DNA of 26,637 nucleotides, taken from contig DFEE01000020.1 of NCBI GenBank assembly GCA_002368645.1, positions 1 to 26,637 on the forward strand, in the 5' to 3' direction. The notes under the pieces were generated by a model. It searched no databases and was not told the DNA's origin. It saw only the letters and a list, made by a program, of their open reading frames with translations. Position 1 is the stretch's first letter. Each line of letters opens with the position of its first letter. Source of the stretch: Bacteroidales bacterium UBA3810 (lineage in GTDB: Bacteria > Bacteroidota > Bacteroidia > Bacteroidales > Paludibacteraceae). Positions 7,131-14,931 of this stretch are shown here, piece by piece. A program made the translations under genes and the position numbers.

Positions 7131-8071
7131 CAATATTCCCAAAGATCTTGTTCAAAATTGAGCATCTCTCGTGCTATACGGTCCTGCTCTTTCTTCACAT
7201 CTTCATAGGTGAAGCAATACTCCGGAATAAAGCGGTTATACATATTGCCCTCGCCGAGGATGTAGGAACTATACAGTTTCTTAGCAAAGAACTCATCGTA
7301 AGTAACACGTCTCGTCTCGTTCTGCGAGGGGATAATATATTGCATTGCAAGATAAGGACGAAGGTCGTCGAATGCAATCCAGAACATCATGGACTCCAGA
7401 ACCGAATTAGCTACTAACATTGAGTCACGTGTGACAATCTTATCAGAACTCATCGGTGCAATAGCCATAATCTTAGAGTGCATACGACTCGTATGACGGT
7501 CGAAGAACACACATTCTAAGATAAGGTATTTCAACTGATTCTTGACAAACTCCTCAAAGGAGTAGAAGTTGGGTTTCAACTTATCATTGATTGAATCGTA
7601 GTTAATAAGCATCGCGTCCGAAACCGCAATATCAAAGTGAGTCGGGTCATCGGAATAATCGGCGTTAGGATCTCCCGTCAAGAAGATAGTCGGAATCATA
7701 GTCTTCGCCAACGGCTCTTCAAAAGTAGGCTTAATCAAGTCCATATTCTTCTGATAGATAGGCATACCATCTACTACCGCGTCAACAATAATCTTGAAGA
7801 GGTTACGATAATTGGGGTCATCGTAACGGGTGGGGAAATAGAGTTGGAAGTTCTGTTTATAACGCATATCAATGATGCGATAAACATAACGAGACCAAAT
7901 GATATCATCTTGCCTGTGGAAGGTCGTGATAATCGTGTCGGGAGCTTCGCTAAACTCTGCCGTTTGGATACGTGCTTGACCTTTGGCGTCAAAGAAAGGA
8001 TTAACCTCATGTTGCGCCTGAGCAGCTACGATACCCAGCAAGAAGCAAATAACTAAACTTAACTTTTTCAT
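7130..8071 (-). CDS. gldN: Type IX secretion ring protein GldN/PorN
   Basis: Periplasmic protein that pairs with the GldK/PorK lipoprotein to form the large ring of the T9SS. 313 residues with a signal peptide (about 1-19, cleaved after AQA). The family core is clear: DDIIWSRYVYRIIDMRYKQN and DGMPIY, then DRHTSRMHSKIMAIAP. It lies 13 bases after gldM and is translationally coupled to ftsX by TGATG. Gene order porP-K-L-M-N is the canonical T9SS order. Confidence 0.96.
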   Translation of the reverse strand: MKKLSLVICFLLGIVAAQAQHEVNPFFDAKGQARIQTAEFSEAPDTIITTFHRQDDIIWSRYVYRIIDMRYKQNFQLYFPTRYDDPNYRNLFKIIVDAVVDGMPIYQKNMDLIKPTFEEPLAKTMIPTIFLTGDPNADYSDDPTHFDIAVSDAMLINYDSINDKLKPNFYSFEEFVKNQLKYLILECVFFDRHTSRMHSKIMAIAPMSSDKIVTRDSMLVANSVLESMMFWIAFDDLRPYLAMQYIIPSQNETRRVTYDEFFAKKLYSSYILGEGNMYNRFIPEYCFTYEDVKKEQDRIAREMLNFEQDLWEY

Positions 8072-8084
8072 ATAGATAGAGATA

Positions 8085-9677
8085 TTAGTTCAACGTAAGG
8101 AGAACAGGACTTAGACGCGTATCCTTGCCATCCGGTCCTTTAGCGTGGATATCCTGAATACCCACCTGCGCACCCTTCTTCAGTTTTTGTAATTGGGTCA
8201 ATTGTTGCGGGCTAAACTTATTACCGCGTGAATCCATCATCACACCATTAATGTTGACTTTGAACGATGTAATGGTGAAGGGTAAGTTCAACAGACCATC
8301 GGGACCGTAGGAGGCAATAACAGTAGCATTGGGATTCAAGAGTGCACTACGGCTGATATTACCATCACCAATCTCGAGGTCACCGGTCTTGAAATATGCA
8401 CCGGGTTTAGGCAACGCCTTCACACGATACGCCATCGAACCCATCGGTTGCAATTTGCCTTCCATCTCGGCTTGTACATTGATTGTAACCTCTTTAGAGG
8501 CATCGCCGGGTTTGATAATCCAGAAATTACCACGTCGACTTACAGCAGCACCATTGACGGAGACCTTCACCTTATCATTAGCTACACCCGGAACGGAAAT
8601 AGAGAACTGGTTCTCATAGCCGCGGTACATAATATTAAGGTCCGTATTGGATATTGTCACTGCAGGCTCACCAACGGTATAACTGCTCTCGAAGGGCAAG
8701 TATTGCATCTCACCTGTATTACTCTCAAAAGCTATTTGTCCTTTATAGGTCTTAACACCCAAACCGGCAGCCACTACCTCATAGAGACCATGGTCATTAA
8801 TACGCTGACCATCTATATAATACGCAGGGCGTTGGGTCGAGTCAATCGCCGCCAAGATAATCTGAGCACTATACTTACCGCCACGAATAACGTAGTCGGA
8901 TTTAGGAATAACATAGGCTTGCAACTTGTTTACACGCAAGTCCTTAGCGTCAGCGTTACCTAAGAGGTAATTAATCATTTCACCCTCGGAGTTACGAATA
9001 TCGTTTTGGATTTTACTCAAAATAGTGATAGACGCACTCACTACCATACCGTCGAATACAGCCACTTCCCAGTCCACAGAGTCTTTATCGTGGTTATTCC
9101 AACCGCGATTGCAGGTAAATAACTGATTGAATTGGTCTTCCATTTTACGGATGGTACCAGCCTCCATAGGGTTATCATTCTTAGCCAAAACAGACAGGAG
9201 GTAGTCGCGATAGTCGTGAATCCTATCCTTTAAGATTTGGCCATTACCTTGTACAATTGCATATTGGCCAGCCACATCCAAGTTACTTGCGCCATGCAAG
9301 CCACGAGCGGCATAACCGGTCGCATAGTTGTGTTGTGCCACAGACTCTTCACCATCGGTCAAGACAGCCATATCGTGTTTAAATTTAGAAATATAGTTAA
9401 ACAACGAATCGGCTTTTTGCTTGAGTGCCATGGCGTCGGTATAGGATGCTTCGAATTTCTCGGGGTTGTCGTTGTAGTTTTGCTCCAAGCTTGCATACAT
9501 ATCGGCATTACGGTCTTGATTCGATGCGATAGAGGAATACAAGCTGTCATCTACCATCACGAAACCATTCAAGATATCCGTACTAACGTTCAACGCCAAC
9601 ATGGCGGTGAGCACCAGATACATCATACCTATCATTTTTTGTCTCGGGGTTTCCGGACAGTTCTTAGCTCCAGACAT
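8085..9677 (-). CDS. gldM: Type IX secretion motor protein GldM/PorM
   Basis: Inner-membrane protein whose long periplasmic part connects the GldL motor to the GldK/N ring. 530 residues. A single N-terminal transmembrane helix follows the family signature PRQKMIGMMYLVLTAMLALN. Then comes a helical domain (to about residue 220) and beta-rich Ig-like domains containing GGKYSAQIILAAIDSTQRP and a C-terminal region near FTITSFKVNINGVMMDSRGN. The size matches the family (about 510-530). It lies 13 bases ahead of gldN and 45 bases after gldL. Confidence 0.96.
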   Translation of the reverse strand: MSGAKNCPETPRQKMIGMMYLVLTAMLALNVSTDILNGFVMVDDSLYSSIASNQDRNADMYASLEQNYNDNPEKFEASYTDAMALKQKADSLFNYISKFKHDMAVLTDGEESVAQHNYATGYAARGLHGASNLDVAGQYAIVQGNGQILKDRIHDYRDYLLSVLAKNDNPMEAGTIRKMEDQFNQLFTCNRGWNNHDKDSVDWEVAVFDGMVVSASITILSKIQNDIRNSEGEMINYLLGNADAKDLRVNKLQAYVIPKSDYVIRGGKYSAQIILAAIDSTQRPAYYIDGQRINDHGLYEVVAAGLGVKTYKGQIAFESNTGEMQYLPFESSYTVGEPAVTISNTDLNIMYRGYENQFSISVPGVANDKVKVSVNGAAVSRRGNFWIIKPGDASKEVTINVQAEMEGKLQPMGSMAYRVKALPKPGAYFKTGDLEIGDGNISRSALLNPNATVIASYGPDGLLNLPFTITSFKVNINGVMMDSRGNKFSPQQLTQLQKLKKGAQVGIQDIHAKGPDGKDTRLSPVLLTLN

Positions 9678-9722
9678 TTCTCTTTATTTATTTGTGAAAT
9701 CCGTAAAGTAAACTCGTTATAA

Positions 9723-10739
9723 TCAGGCTAAAGCATTGAGCATATTGCCGTAAATCTTATTAAGGTCCGCTACTTGGGCAGCCAATTTCTTAGTAGCTTC
9801 CTCGTATGCAGCCTGGCTCTTGAGGACCTCGTCATTAGCCTTCTTCATAGCATCAAAACCCTTACCGAGTTCAGCTACTTGCGCACCTACGGCAACGAAT
9901 TGCTCACAAAAGGCCTTAATCTGCTTGGTCTGGGCAGCAATCTCACTGCCTTGAGCCTTAACGGCATCACCATTAGCAGTGATAGCAGCTCCTTCAGCCT
10001 TAATAGCCTCACTATTCGCCTTGATAGCAGCAATCTGGAGGTCATAAACAGAACCCAGAGAAGCCACTTTGGTGTTGATGCCTTCAATGCCTTTGCCCAA
10101 CTCTTTGGTTGTATTAGCTGCGCCCTGTACACCGGCAATAACGCCGTCGTAGGCAGCACCTAATTGGTCATTTTTCTGGCCGAGAGCATTAGCCGCAAGG
10201 GCAAACTTATCAGCAGCCTCTGCGGCAGCTTCCGCTTTAGCAGACAACTTATTGGTGGACTCAGCCACTTTGCCGATAGAAGCGAGTTGGTCAGCCGTAC
10301 CTGCCAAGTCCTTAATGGATTTATTGAGTGCTTCGATCTCTTTATCGCTTAAAGCCGCCACTTTAGCGCCTTCTTTAGCGGTCTCAGGTGCTTTAGCAGC
10401 CTCTGCCGGGCTCAAGAGAGTCGGAACAGGTTGGTTAGCAGCCTTCTCTATACGATCTTCGGGTGAACCGAACTCCAGCAGTTGCGGGAAAACGTTAGCC
10501 CAGTGGTATTCCTCGTGGGGAGATTCCAATGTACCAATTAAGAAGAGGAATGCCTCGGTGAACATACCTACCATCAGTACCTGGCTGGCACCCGGCCAGT
10601 GGAGAATCTTGAACAATGCACCGATAATAACGACGGATGCACCTACAGAATACACAATGTTTACCACGTTTTTACCTTGATAGGAGTGGTACCAATGCAT
10701 AAAAGCACTTTCTTTCTTTTGCTTCGTTTCAGTTGCCAT
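9723..10739 (-). CDS. gldL: Type IX secretion motor protein GldL/PorL with heptad-repeat tail
   Basis: Inner-membrane partner of GldM, thought to convert proton flow into rotation or conformational work. Two transmembrane helices lie at about 28-44 and 53-70, joined by the signature FKILHWPGAS (43-52). A membrane-embedded Glu (E62, in GMFTEAF) matches the conserved acidic residue of the family. The cytoplasmic tail (about 130-338) is alanine-rich and coiled-coil-like, with six consecutive heptads at 238-279. At 338 residues it is longer than Flavobacterium GldL (about 215) and nearer to Porphyromonas PorL (about 310). It lies 35 bases after gldK. Confidence 0.96.
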   Translation of the reverse strand: MATETKQKKESAFMHWYHSYQGKNVVNIVYSVGASVVIIGALFKILHWPGASQVLMVGMFTEAFLFLIGTLESPHEEYHWANVFPQLLEFGSPEDRIEKAANQPVPTLLSPAEAAKAPETAKEGAKVAALSDKEIEALNKSIKDLAGTADQLASIGKVAESTNKLSAKAEAAAEAADKFALAANALGQKNDQLGAAYDGVIAGVQGAANTTKELGKGIEGINTKVASLGSVYDLQIAAIKANSEAIKAEGAAITANGDAVKAQGSEIAAQTKQIKAFCEQFVAVGAQVAELGKGFDAMKKANDEVLKSQAAYEEATKKLAAQVADLNKIYGNMLNALA

Positions 10740-10774
10740 AGTATATCTAATAAATTTAGTTCTGATTATTGATT

Positions 10775-12121
10775 TTATTGTCCGATATAAGCCTTCACGC
10801 AGCGGAAACCGATATACGGACGGGATTCATATTGGTATTCATACGACCTTACGCCACATTGGAGGTAGTAACTGATATCCTTCCAACTACCGCCTTTAAC
10901 AACCTTACGTTTCAAGATATCCGGGTCGTCTTTGCGCGCCATATAGCTATAGTCGGGGTTCAAGTCGTGTACACCGGTGTTAGCAGAGGACTGGTATGCG
11001 GAAATAGTCCACTCCGCTACGTTGCCCGCCATATCATAGAGACCGAAATCGTTGGGTTTGAACTGTGCCACCTTCATGGTAGTCGTTCCGGTATCATCGT
11101 TATATGCACCGCGATAAGGCTTGAAGTTAGCGAAGAAGCACCCCTTGGCATCGCGAGCATAGTTGCCGCCCCACGGATACATCGCCATCTTTCGGCCGCC
11201 ACGTGCAGCATATTCCCACTGCGCCTCAGTCGGCAGACGATAGTCTTGTGCACCAAGAACAGAGTGTTCATTGAAGAACTTGGTACGCCAATTGCAGAAA
11301 GCATGTGCCTGCTCCCATGTTACGCCCACTACCGGATACTCTAAATAACCGGGGTGAGAGAAATACTTAAGCAGCATCGGGTCATTGAACGAATATTGGA
11401 AATCACGCACCCAGCACAAGGTATCCGGATATACGCAGATAATCTTGTGGGTCCTGAGGTCAGATGGTTGAATCAGCGGATGCTCAATTGTACTATCACG
11501 AATAGCTCCGTTCTCCTCCACCCAGAAAGTGTCTATACGAGCAGTTGAGCCTTTAGGATACAGACCTTGGGTCACATCAAACTTCTTGCTGACTGAAACA
11601 GCCTCATCGTAGTTAATCCAGGAGTAGCGGTAGTGTAAGGAGTTAACACGGAAAGAACCGTCATCATAATAGAGCGGTGAAAGAGCATCTCTGATTTCAT
11701 CGTCAGTACTGCCCCAAGGAATTTTCTTCTTCCAGTTCAGTGCATAGTTTTCCTCATCAAAGTCACCGTTCTTAGGTTGAATGGCATAGTCGTACATACC
11801 GGCTTCAACTAGCAAGGACAGGGCGATAGAGTCGCGCACATAATAGACGAACTGCTTGTACTCATTGTTGGTAACCTCGGTTTCGTCCATCCAGAAAGCC
11901 TCCACAGTAGCCATCATGATATTGTCCGGTTGTTCAAATACAGCGGACTGGGTATTAGCACCCATCATAAAAGAACCCTGCTTGATAAAAATCATACCAT
12001 AGGGGTTAGCTTCCTTAAAATTACCTGCTCGTCCGACACCCACGAGCTCACCGGCGGGCTTGTTGCAGGCCACCAAAGCTACGGTCATAATGACAAGCGG
12101 CAAAAATTGTTTCAGTCTCAT
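10775..12121 (-). CDS. gldK: Type IX secretion lipoprotein GldK/PorK
   Basis: Outer-membrane lipoprotein that forms the periplasmic ring with GldN. 448 residues. The signal peptide ends in the lipobox LVAC (Cys19). The rest has the formylglycine-generating-enzyme/sulfatase-modifying fold: FIKQGSFMMGANTQ (45-58), EAFWMDETEVTNNEY, PVVGVTWEQAHAFCNWR, YRLPTEAQWEYAARGGR, DMAGNVAEWT, VKGGSWKD and a C-terminal IGFRCVKA. The fold is structural here, as in other GldK proteins. It lies 39 bases after porP. Confidence 0.96.
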   Translation of the reverse strand: MRLKQFLPLVIMTVALVACNKPAGELVGVGRAGNFKEANPYGMIFIKQGSFMMGANTQSAVFEQPDNIMMATVEAFWMDETEVTNNEYKQFVYYVRDSIALSLLVEAGMYDYAIQPKNGDFDEENYALNWKKKIPWGSTDDEIRDALSPLYYDDGSFRVNSLHYRYSWINYDEAVSVSKKFDVTQGLYPKGSTARIDTFWVEENGAIRDSTIEHPLIQPSDLRTHKIICVYPDTLCWVRDFQYSFNDPMLLKYFSHPGYLEYPVVGVTWEQAHAFCNWRTKFFNEHSVLGAQDYRLPTEAQWEYAARGGRKMAMYPWGGNYARDAKGCFFANFKPYRGAYNDDTGTTTMKVAQFKPNDFGLYDMAGNVAEWTISAYQSSANTGVHDLNPDYSYMARKDDPDILKRKVVKGGSWKDISYYLQCGVRSYEYQYESRPYIGFRCVKAYIGQ

Positions 12122-12160
12122 GTTTCTATATATTTCTATTGATTTTCAACAATATCAGCG

Positions 12161-13114
12161 TTACAGGTAACGCACGCTCTTATATCTATTGGTTCTCCGC
12201 GGTTTGAGGATATTAAAACCGTAAGAGAGCATTATCTCATGTGTACCGGCAGACTCAAGCAGCAGGTTGTTATGCGGTAACTCACACGTGTACCCGATAG
12301 ACAGTCCCGATATGATATCGACGCCCAAAAGGATATTGATACTCCCCGCTATGCGGTAGCCTAATCCCCATCGGAAACGCTCCTTATAGTGGCACATCAG
12401 GGTCACATTAGCATCCCATGACCGAAAGTCCGACATTACGAAAGCCGAAGCTGCCAATTGCCACTCTTTATGGTACTTAAGTTTGAAGGTATAACCACCT
12501 CCGCCATACAAAGTACCCACCAGTTTAATAGAGCTCTTGTCATCCCAGTCGATTGTCGGTTGGGTCAAATGGGAGTAGCTGAGGGTCACCCACCATGTCG
12601 GTGTTGCATACCATACGCCAATGCCCATATCGAACTGCATGCCCGATTTGTCCTGCATCGGTATTGCTTCGTCGCTTTTGTCAAAATACTCCGATTCGGA
12701 AAGACTATCCAGGTTTACTTTCGTACCCTGAAAACCTACATTGACGAATCCGAGATCCACACCAACAGCCAAATAGCCCTTACCAATCTTCTGCCGATAG
12801 GCGTATTGTCCATACACAGACTGCGTGGTAAACAAGCCATAACTATCGTTCAGGAACCGCACGCCAGCACCATGTTTCGTCTTACCTATTTGGAAAGGGC
12901 TTGAGAAAGAGAAGTAGGTACTCATCGGGGCATTTTGGATGCCAATGAATTGCATGCGGTGCATGCCTGCTGCCTTCATCAAATCCCCATCACCTGCCGC
13001 TGCAGGATTATAGGTCGTCGGTAAATACATATATTGCCCTATCTGCGGATCGAATTGTGCTCTAACGGACACAGCAATCACCATTAAGCAAATGACAGCA
13101 ACATATCTTTTCAC
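12161..13114 (-). CDS. porP: PorP/SprF family type IX secretion outer-membrane protein
   Basis: Predicted outer-membrane beta-barrel that links T9SS components or type B cargo to the surface. 317 residues with a signal peptide cut after VRA (about 19). The mature start FDPQIGQYMYLPTTYNPAAAG is the family signature, followed by alternating amphipathic strands rich in Tyr, Trp and Gly. The start codon is GTG, 13 bases after the DUF2795 gene stop. It is the first T9SS gene of the cluster. Confidence 0.93.
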   Translation of the reverse strand: MKRYVAVICLMVIAVSVRAQFDPQIGQYMYLPTTYNPAAAGDGDLMKAAGMHRMQFIGIQNAPMSTYFSFSSPFQIGKTKHGAGVRFLNDSYGLFTTQSVYGQYAYRQKIGKGYLAVGVDLGFVNVGFQGTKVNLDSLSESEYFDKSDEAIPMQDKSGMQFDMGIGVWYATPTWWVTLSYSHLTQPTIDWDDKSSIKLVGTLYGGGGYTFKLKYHKEWQLAASAFVMSDFRSWDANVTLMCHYKERFRWGLGYRIAGSINILLGVDIISGLSIGYTCELPHNNLLLESAGTHEIMLSYGFNILKPRRTNRYKSVRYL

Positions 13115-13127
13115 CTTGTTTCAAATT

Positions 13128-13352
13128 TTAATATTCGTCTTCGTTAAAGAAGAAATCATCTTTCGTCGGATAGTCCGGCCAGATGTCTTCAATCGATTCA
13201 TACACGTCTTCCTCTTCATCAGGAAGATCCTCCAGATTTTCAATCACTTCTGCAGGTGCGCCGGTTCTATTGGCGTAATCCAAAAGCTCGTCCTTAGTTG
13301 CCGGCCATGGAGCGTCTTCTAATTTAGACGCCAGTTCCAAAGTCCAATACAT
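13128..13352 (-). CDS. DUF2795 small acidic protein
   Basis: 74 residues, strongly acidic in the second half. The N-terminal MYWTLELASKLEDAPWPATK with KDELLDYANRTGAPAEVIEN is the DUF2795 core, a small helical domain of unknown function. The C-terminus ends in DYPTKDDFFFNEDEY, a conserved form in Bacteroidota. It is the first gene after the promoter at 13441-13472 and lies 13 bases before porP. A regulatory or chaperone-like role beside T9SS genes is possible but not shown. Confidence 0.9.
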   Translation of the reverse strand: MYWTLELASKLEDAPWPATKDELLDYANRTGAPAEVIENLEDLPDEEEDVYESIEDIWPDYPTKDDFFFNEDEY

Positions 13353-13401
13353 AGTAACTTTATACTAATTTCTCGGTTTAACAAACTATTATTCAATAGT
13401 A

Positions 13402-13422
13402 TAGCGCACCATTTCGGCGCTA
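13402..13422 (-). promoter_or_regulatory. Hairpin in the T9SS operon 5' leader
   Basis: TAGCGC (13402-13407) and GCGCTA (13417-13422) pair across a 9-base loop. The hairpin sits about 12-33 nt into the predicted leader, with the DUF2795 ATG about 50 nt further on. No U-run follows, so it is not an intrinsic terminator. It could stabilise the mRNA 5' end. Confidence 0.45.
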
Positions 13423-13440
13423 CCTACGAAAAATATCGTG

Positions 13441-13472
13441 CAAAATTATAAAAAAATAACTATTTGTGCAAA
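13441..13472 (-). promoter_or_regulatory. Promoter for the DUF2795-T9SS-polA cluster
   Basis: On the minus strand, TTTG (13469-13472), a 20-base spacer and TAATTTTG (13441-13448) match the Bacteroidota promoter. Transcription should start near 13436, about 85 bases before the DUF2795 start codon. No equally good match was noticed in the later gaps of the cluster, so this may drive all thirteen genes. An A-tract array lies directly upstream. Confidence 0.75.
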
Positions 13473-13473
13473 C

Positions 13474-13549
13474 TTTTTTTGATTTTTTTTGCATTTTGCA
13501 CGATTTTCATCATATTTTGCGCCAATTTGTCTCGTTTATGCCATTTTTT
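13474..13549 (-). promoter_or_regulatory. Phased A-tract array upstream of the T9SS promoter
   Basis: On the plus strand, T-runs begin at 13474 (7), 13483 (8), 13494 (4), 13504 (4), 13515 (4), 13526 (3), 13535 (3) and 13544 (6). The spacings are 9-11 bases. They abut the -33 element and run into the 3' end of the adenosyltransferase gene. The arrangement repeats that at the tRNA-Asp promoter and suggests bent DNA or an UP-like element. Confidence 0.6.
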
Positions 13550-14025
13550 GCTCCCAACCATCGTGCTAACGTAAAGAAGTAGTCGGATAGTCTATTGACG
13601 AATCGTTTAGCCTCTCCCATTTGCCCTTCGGATGAGTCGGAAAGTGCTACCATTTTGCGTTCCAACCGGCGCGCTATGGTACGGCATATATGGCTATAAC
13701 ACATTGCTTTATCGCCCGCCGGCAGCACAAAAGCGCGCATCGGTTCAAGTTCCTTAGTCAGTTGGTCAATCGCCTGCTCTACCCGCCTCGTGTCCGTCGC
13801 GCTAACCCACTCACCTTCCGCATCACTCAAAAAGGCACCCAGATTGAAGAGTTTATTTTGGATAAACTCCAAAGTCTCATCATCCGCTTCCGTTCGAAGC
13901 AGTCCCACAAAACTATTGAGCTCATCAGCTGTGCCGTAAGTCTCTATCCTCAAATCGGTTTTAGGCACTCTCACGCCGCTGGCGAGGGAGGTAGTACCAT
14001 TGTCGCCTGTTTTGGTGTAAATCAT
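13510..14025 (-). CDS. PduO-type cob(I)alamin adenosyltransferase
   Basis: Makes adenosylcobalamin from cob(I)alamin and ATP. 171 residues. The N-terminal MIYTKTGDNGTTSLASG is the ATP-binding motif (TKTGDxGTT), followed by YGTADELNSFVGLL. The C-terminal helix carries HICRTIARRLERK, the conserved R-x4-R-x-ER-type binding segment. Length fits the short PduO/ATR class. Its ATG overlaps the methyltransferase stop (ATGA), so the two are co-translated, although they share no obvious pathway. The 3' end overlaps the A-tract array of the next promoter. Confidence 0.94.
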   Translation of the reverse strand: MIYTKTGDNGTTSLASGVRVPKTDLRIETYGTADELNSFVGLLRTEADDETLEFIQNKLFNLGAFLSDAEGEWVSATDTRRVEQAIDQLTKELEPMRAFVLPAGDKAMCYSHICRTIARRLERKMVALSDSSEGQMGEAKRFVNRLSDYFFTLARWLGAKNGINETNWRKI

Positions 14026-14837
14026 AGTCGTAGTTTATAATGTCGATGAATATAATGTTTATCAAAGAATAACAATCCTACATGGTAGAGGTCCATAGAG
14101 GTTGTAACTTCAGGCAGTGCCTTCATTTCCTGCCAAGCTCGCTCCATCTCGGCGGAGTAGTGAATATCGTCAAGGGCAATAATGCTTTTTTCATTCAGGA
14201 GCGGGATAAAGTGCATCACATACCGTTTGGTTGCTTCATAGGTATGGTTGGCGTCTATAAAAACAAAATCCCAATGGGGAATAGCATTCAGCCCCCGTGC
14301 AGACGATACGGACAAGGTTTCATCTATATTCCCCTCGACAAGATGGATATTATGAAGCCCTAATGCCTCCCAGTTCTTCTTCGCCAATTGCGCTATCTCA
14401 TGCGCCCCTTCGTAACTCCACACATGATTACGTGAGTAAGGCGCAGCCAAATACGCCGTTGTAATGCCTAATGAGGTGCCCAATTCGGCAATCTGCAAGG
14501 GTCTTCCGGCTTCGCGGGAGAGATAATGAATGAGCCGGAAGAAGAGTTGTCCCACCTTAGGGCGTTCCAGAGAGGTCTTGGCTATCTCCATGACGCTACG
14601 TTCGCAATAATGACCTGTTCCATAGTCCTCAGTTCTGATTACTTTCGGTGCGCGGAGCATACATGAGCGACGATACTCAATATCTTTATATATATAATAG
14701 GTATTGTCGTCATAGAAGAGGAAACGCACGAGGTAGAACAAGTAGGGAGAGTGTATACCTTCTCCTCCCGTATTCCATGCCGTCAGTACATGACGTATGT
14801 ACGTCCAAGTCCTATATTCCAAATCGCGCAGTTTCAT
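14022..14837 (-). CDS. Class I SAM-dependent methyltransferase (O-methyltransferase-like)
   Basis: 271 residues. A Rossmann-fold methyltransferase domain occupies the second half, with motif I IAELGTSLGITTAYLA, acidic residue in VWSYEGAHE, then WDFVFIDANHTYEATKRY and IIALDDIHYS, the pattern of class I O-methyltransferases with a metal- or substrate-binding Asp pair. The substrate is unknown. The start is the ATG at 14837 (MKLRDLEYRTW). The frame extends to a TTG at 14879, but that lies in the promoter -33 element, so the longer form cannot be translated from this transcript. The leader would be only about 7 nt. Confidence 0.85.
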   Translation of the reverse strand: MKLRDLEYRTWTYIRHVLTAWNTGGEGIHSPYLFYLVRFLFYDDNTYYIYKDIEYRRSCMLRAPKVIRTEDYGTGHYCERSVMEIAKTSLERPKVGQLFFRLIHYLSREAGRPLQIAELGTSLGITTAYLAAPYSRNHVWSYEGAHEIAQLAKKNWEALGLHNIHLVEGNIDETLSVSSARGLNAIPHWDFVFIDANHTYEATKRYVMHFIPLLNEKSIIALDDIHYSAEMERAWQEMKALPEVTTSMDLYHVGLLFFDKHYIHRHYKLRL

Positions 14838-14848
14838 CTTATAGGCTG

Positions 14849-14880
14849 CAAATATAGCACTTTTTGGATAAAAAAGCAAA
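14849..14880 (-). promoter_or_regulatory. Promoter for the methyltransferase-adenosyltransferase pair
   Basis: TTTG (14877-14880), a 20-base spacer and TATATTTG (14849-14856) on the minus strand. Transcription should start at about 14844, a handful of bases before the ATG at 14837. It is divergent from the spmAB promoter. Confidence 0.75.
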
Positions 14881-14895
14881 TCTTTTTACGTTTTT

Positions 14896-14927
14896 CTTGC
14901 ATATTCAATGAAAAAGCAGTATTTTTG
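14896..14927 (+). promoter_or_regulatory. Promoter for spmAB, start site at the ATG
   Basis: CTTG (14896-14899), a 20-base spacer and TATTTTTG (14920-14927) on the plus strand. The last base of the -7 element is 4 bases before the ATG at 14932, so the mRNA should begin at or within a base or two of the start codon. Confidence 0.65.
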
Positions 14928-14931
14928 CAGT

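Noticed and set aside
9237..9722. 161-codon plus-strand frame
   Set aside because: It lies almost entirely opposite gldM, which is unambiguous, and has no family features.
14838..14879. 14-residue N-terminal extension of the methyltransferase
   Set aside because: It would start from TTG inside the promoter -33 element, upstream of the expected transcription start.
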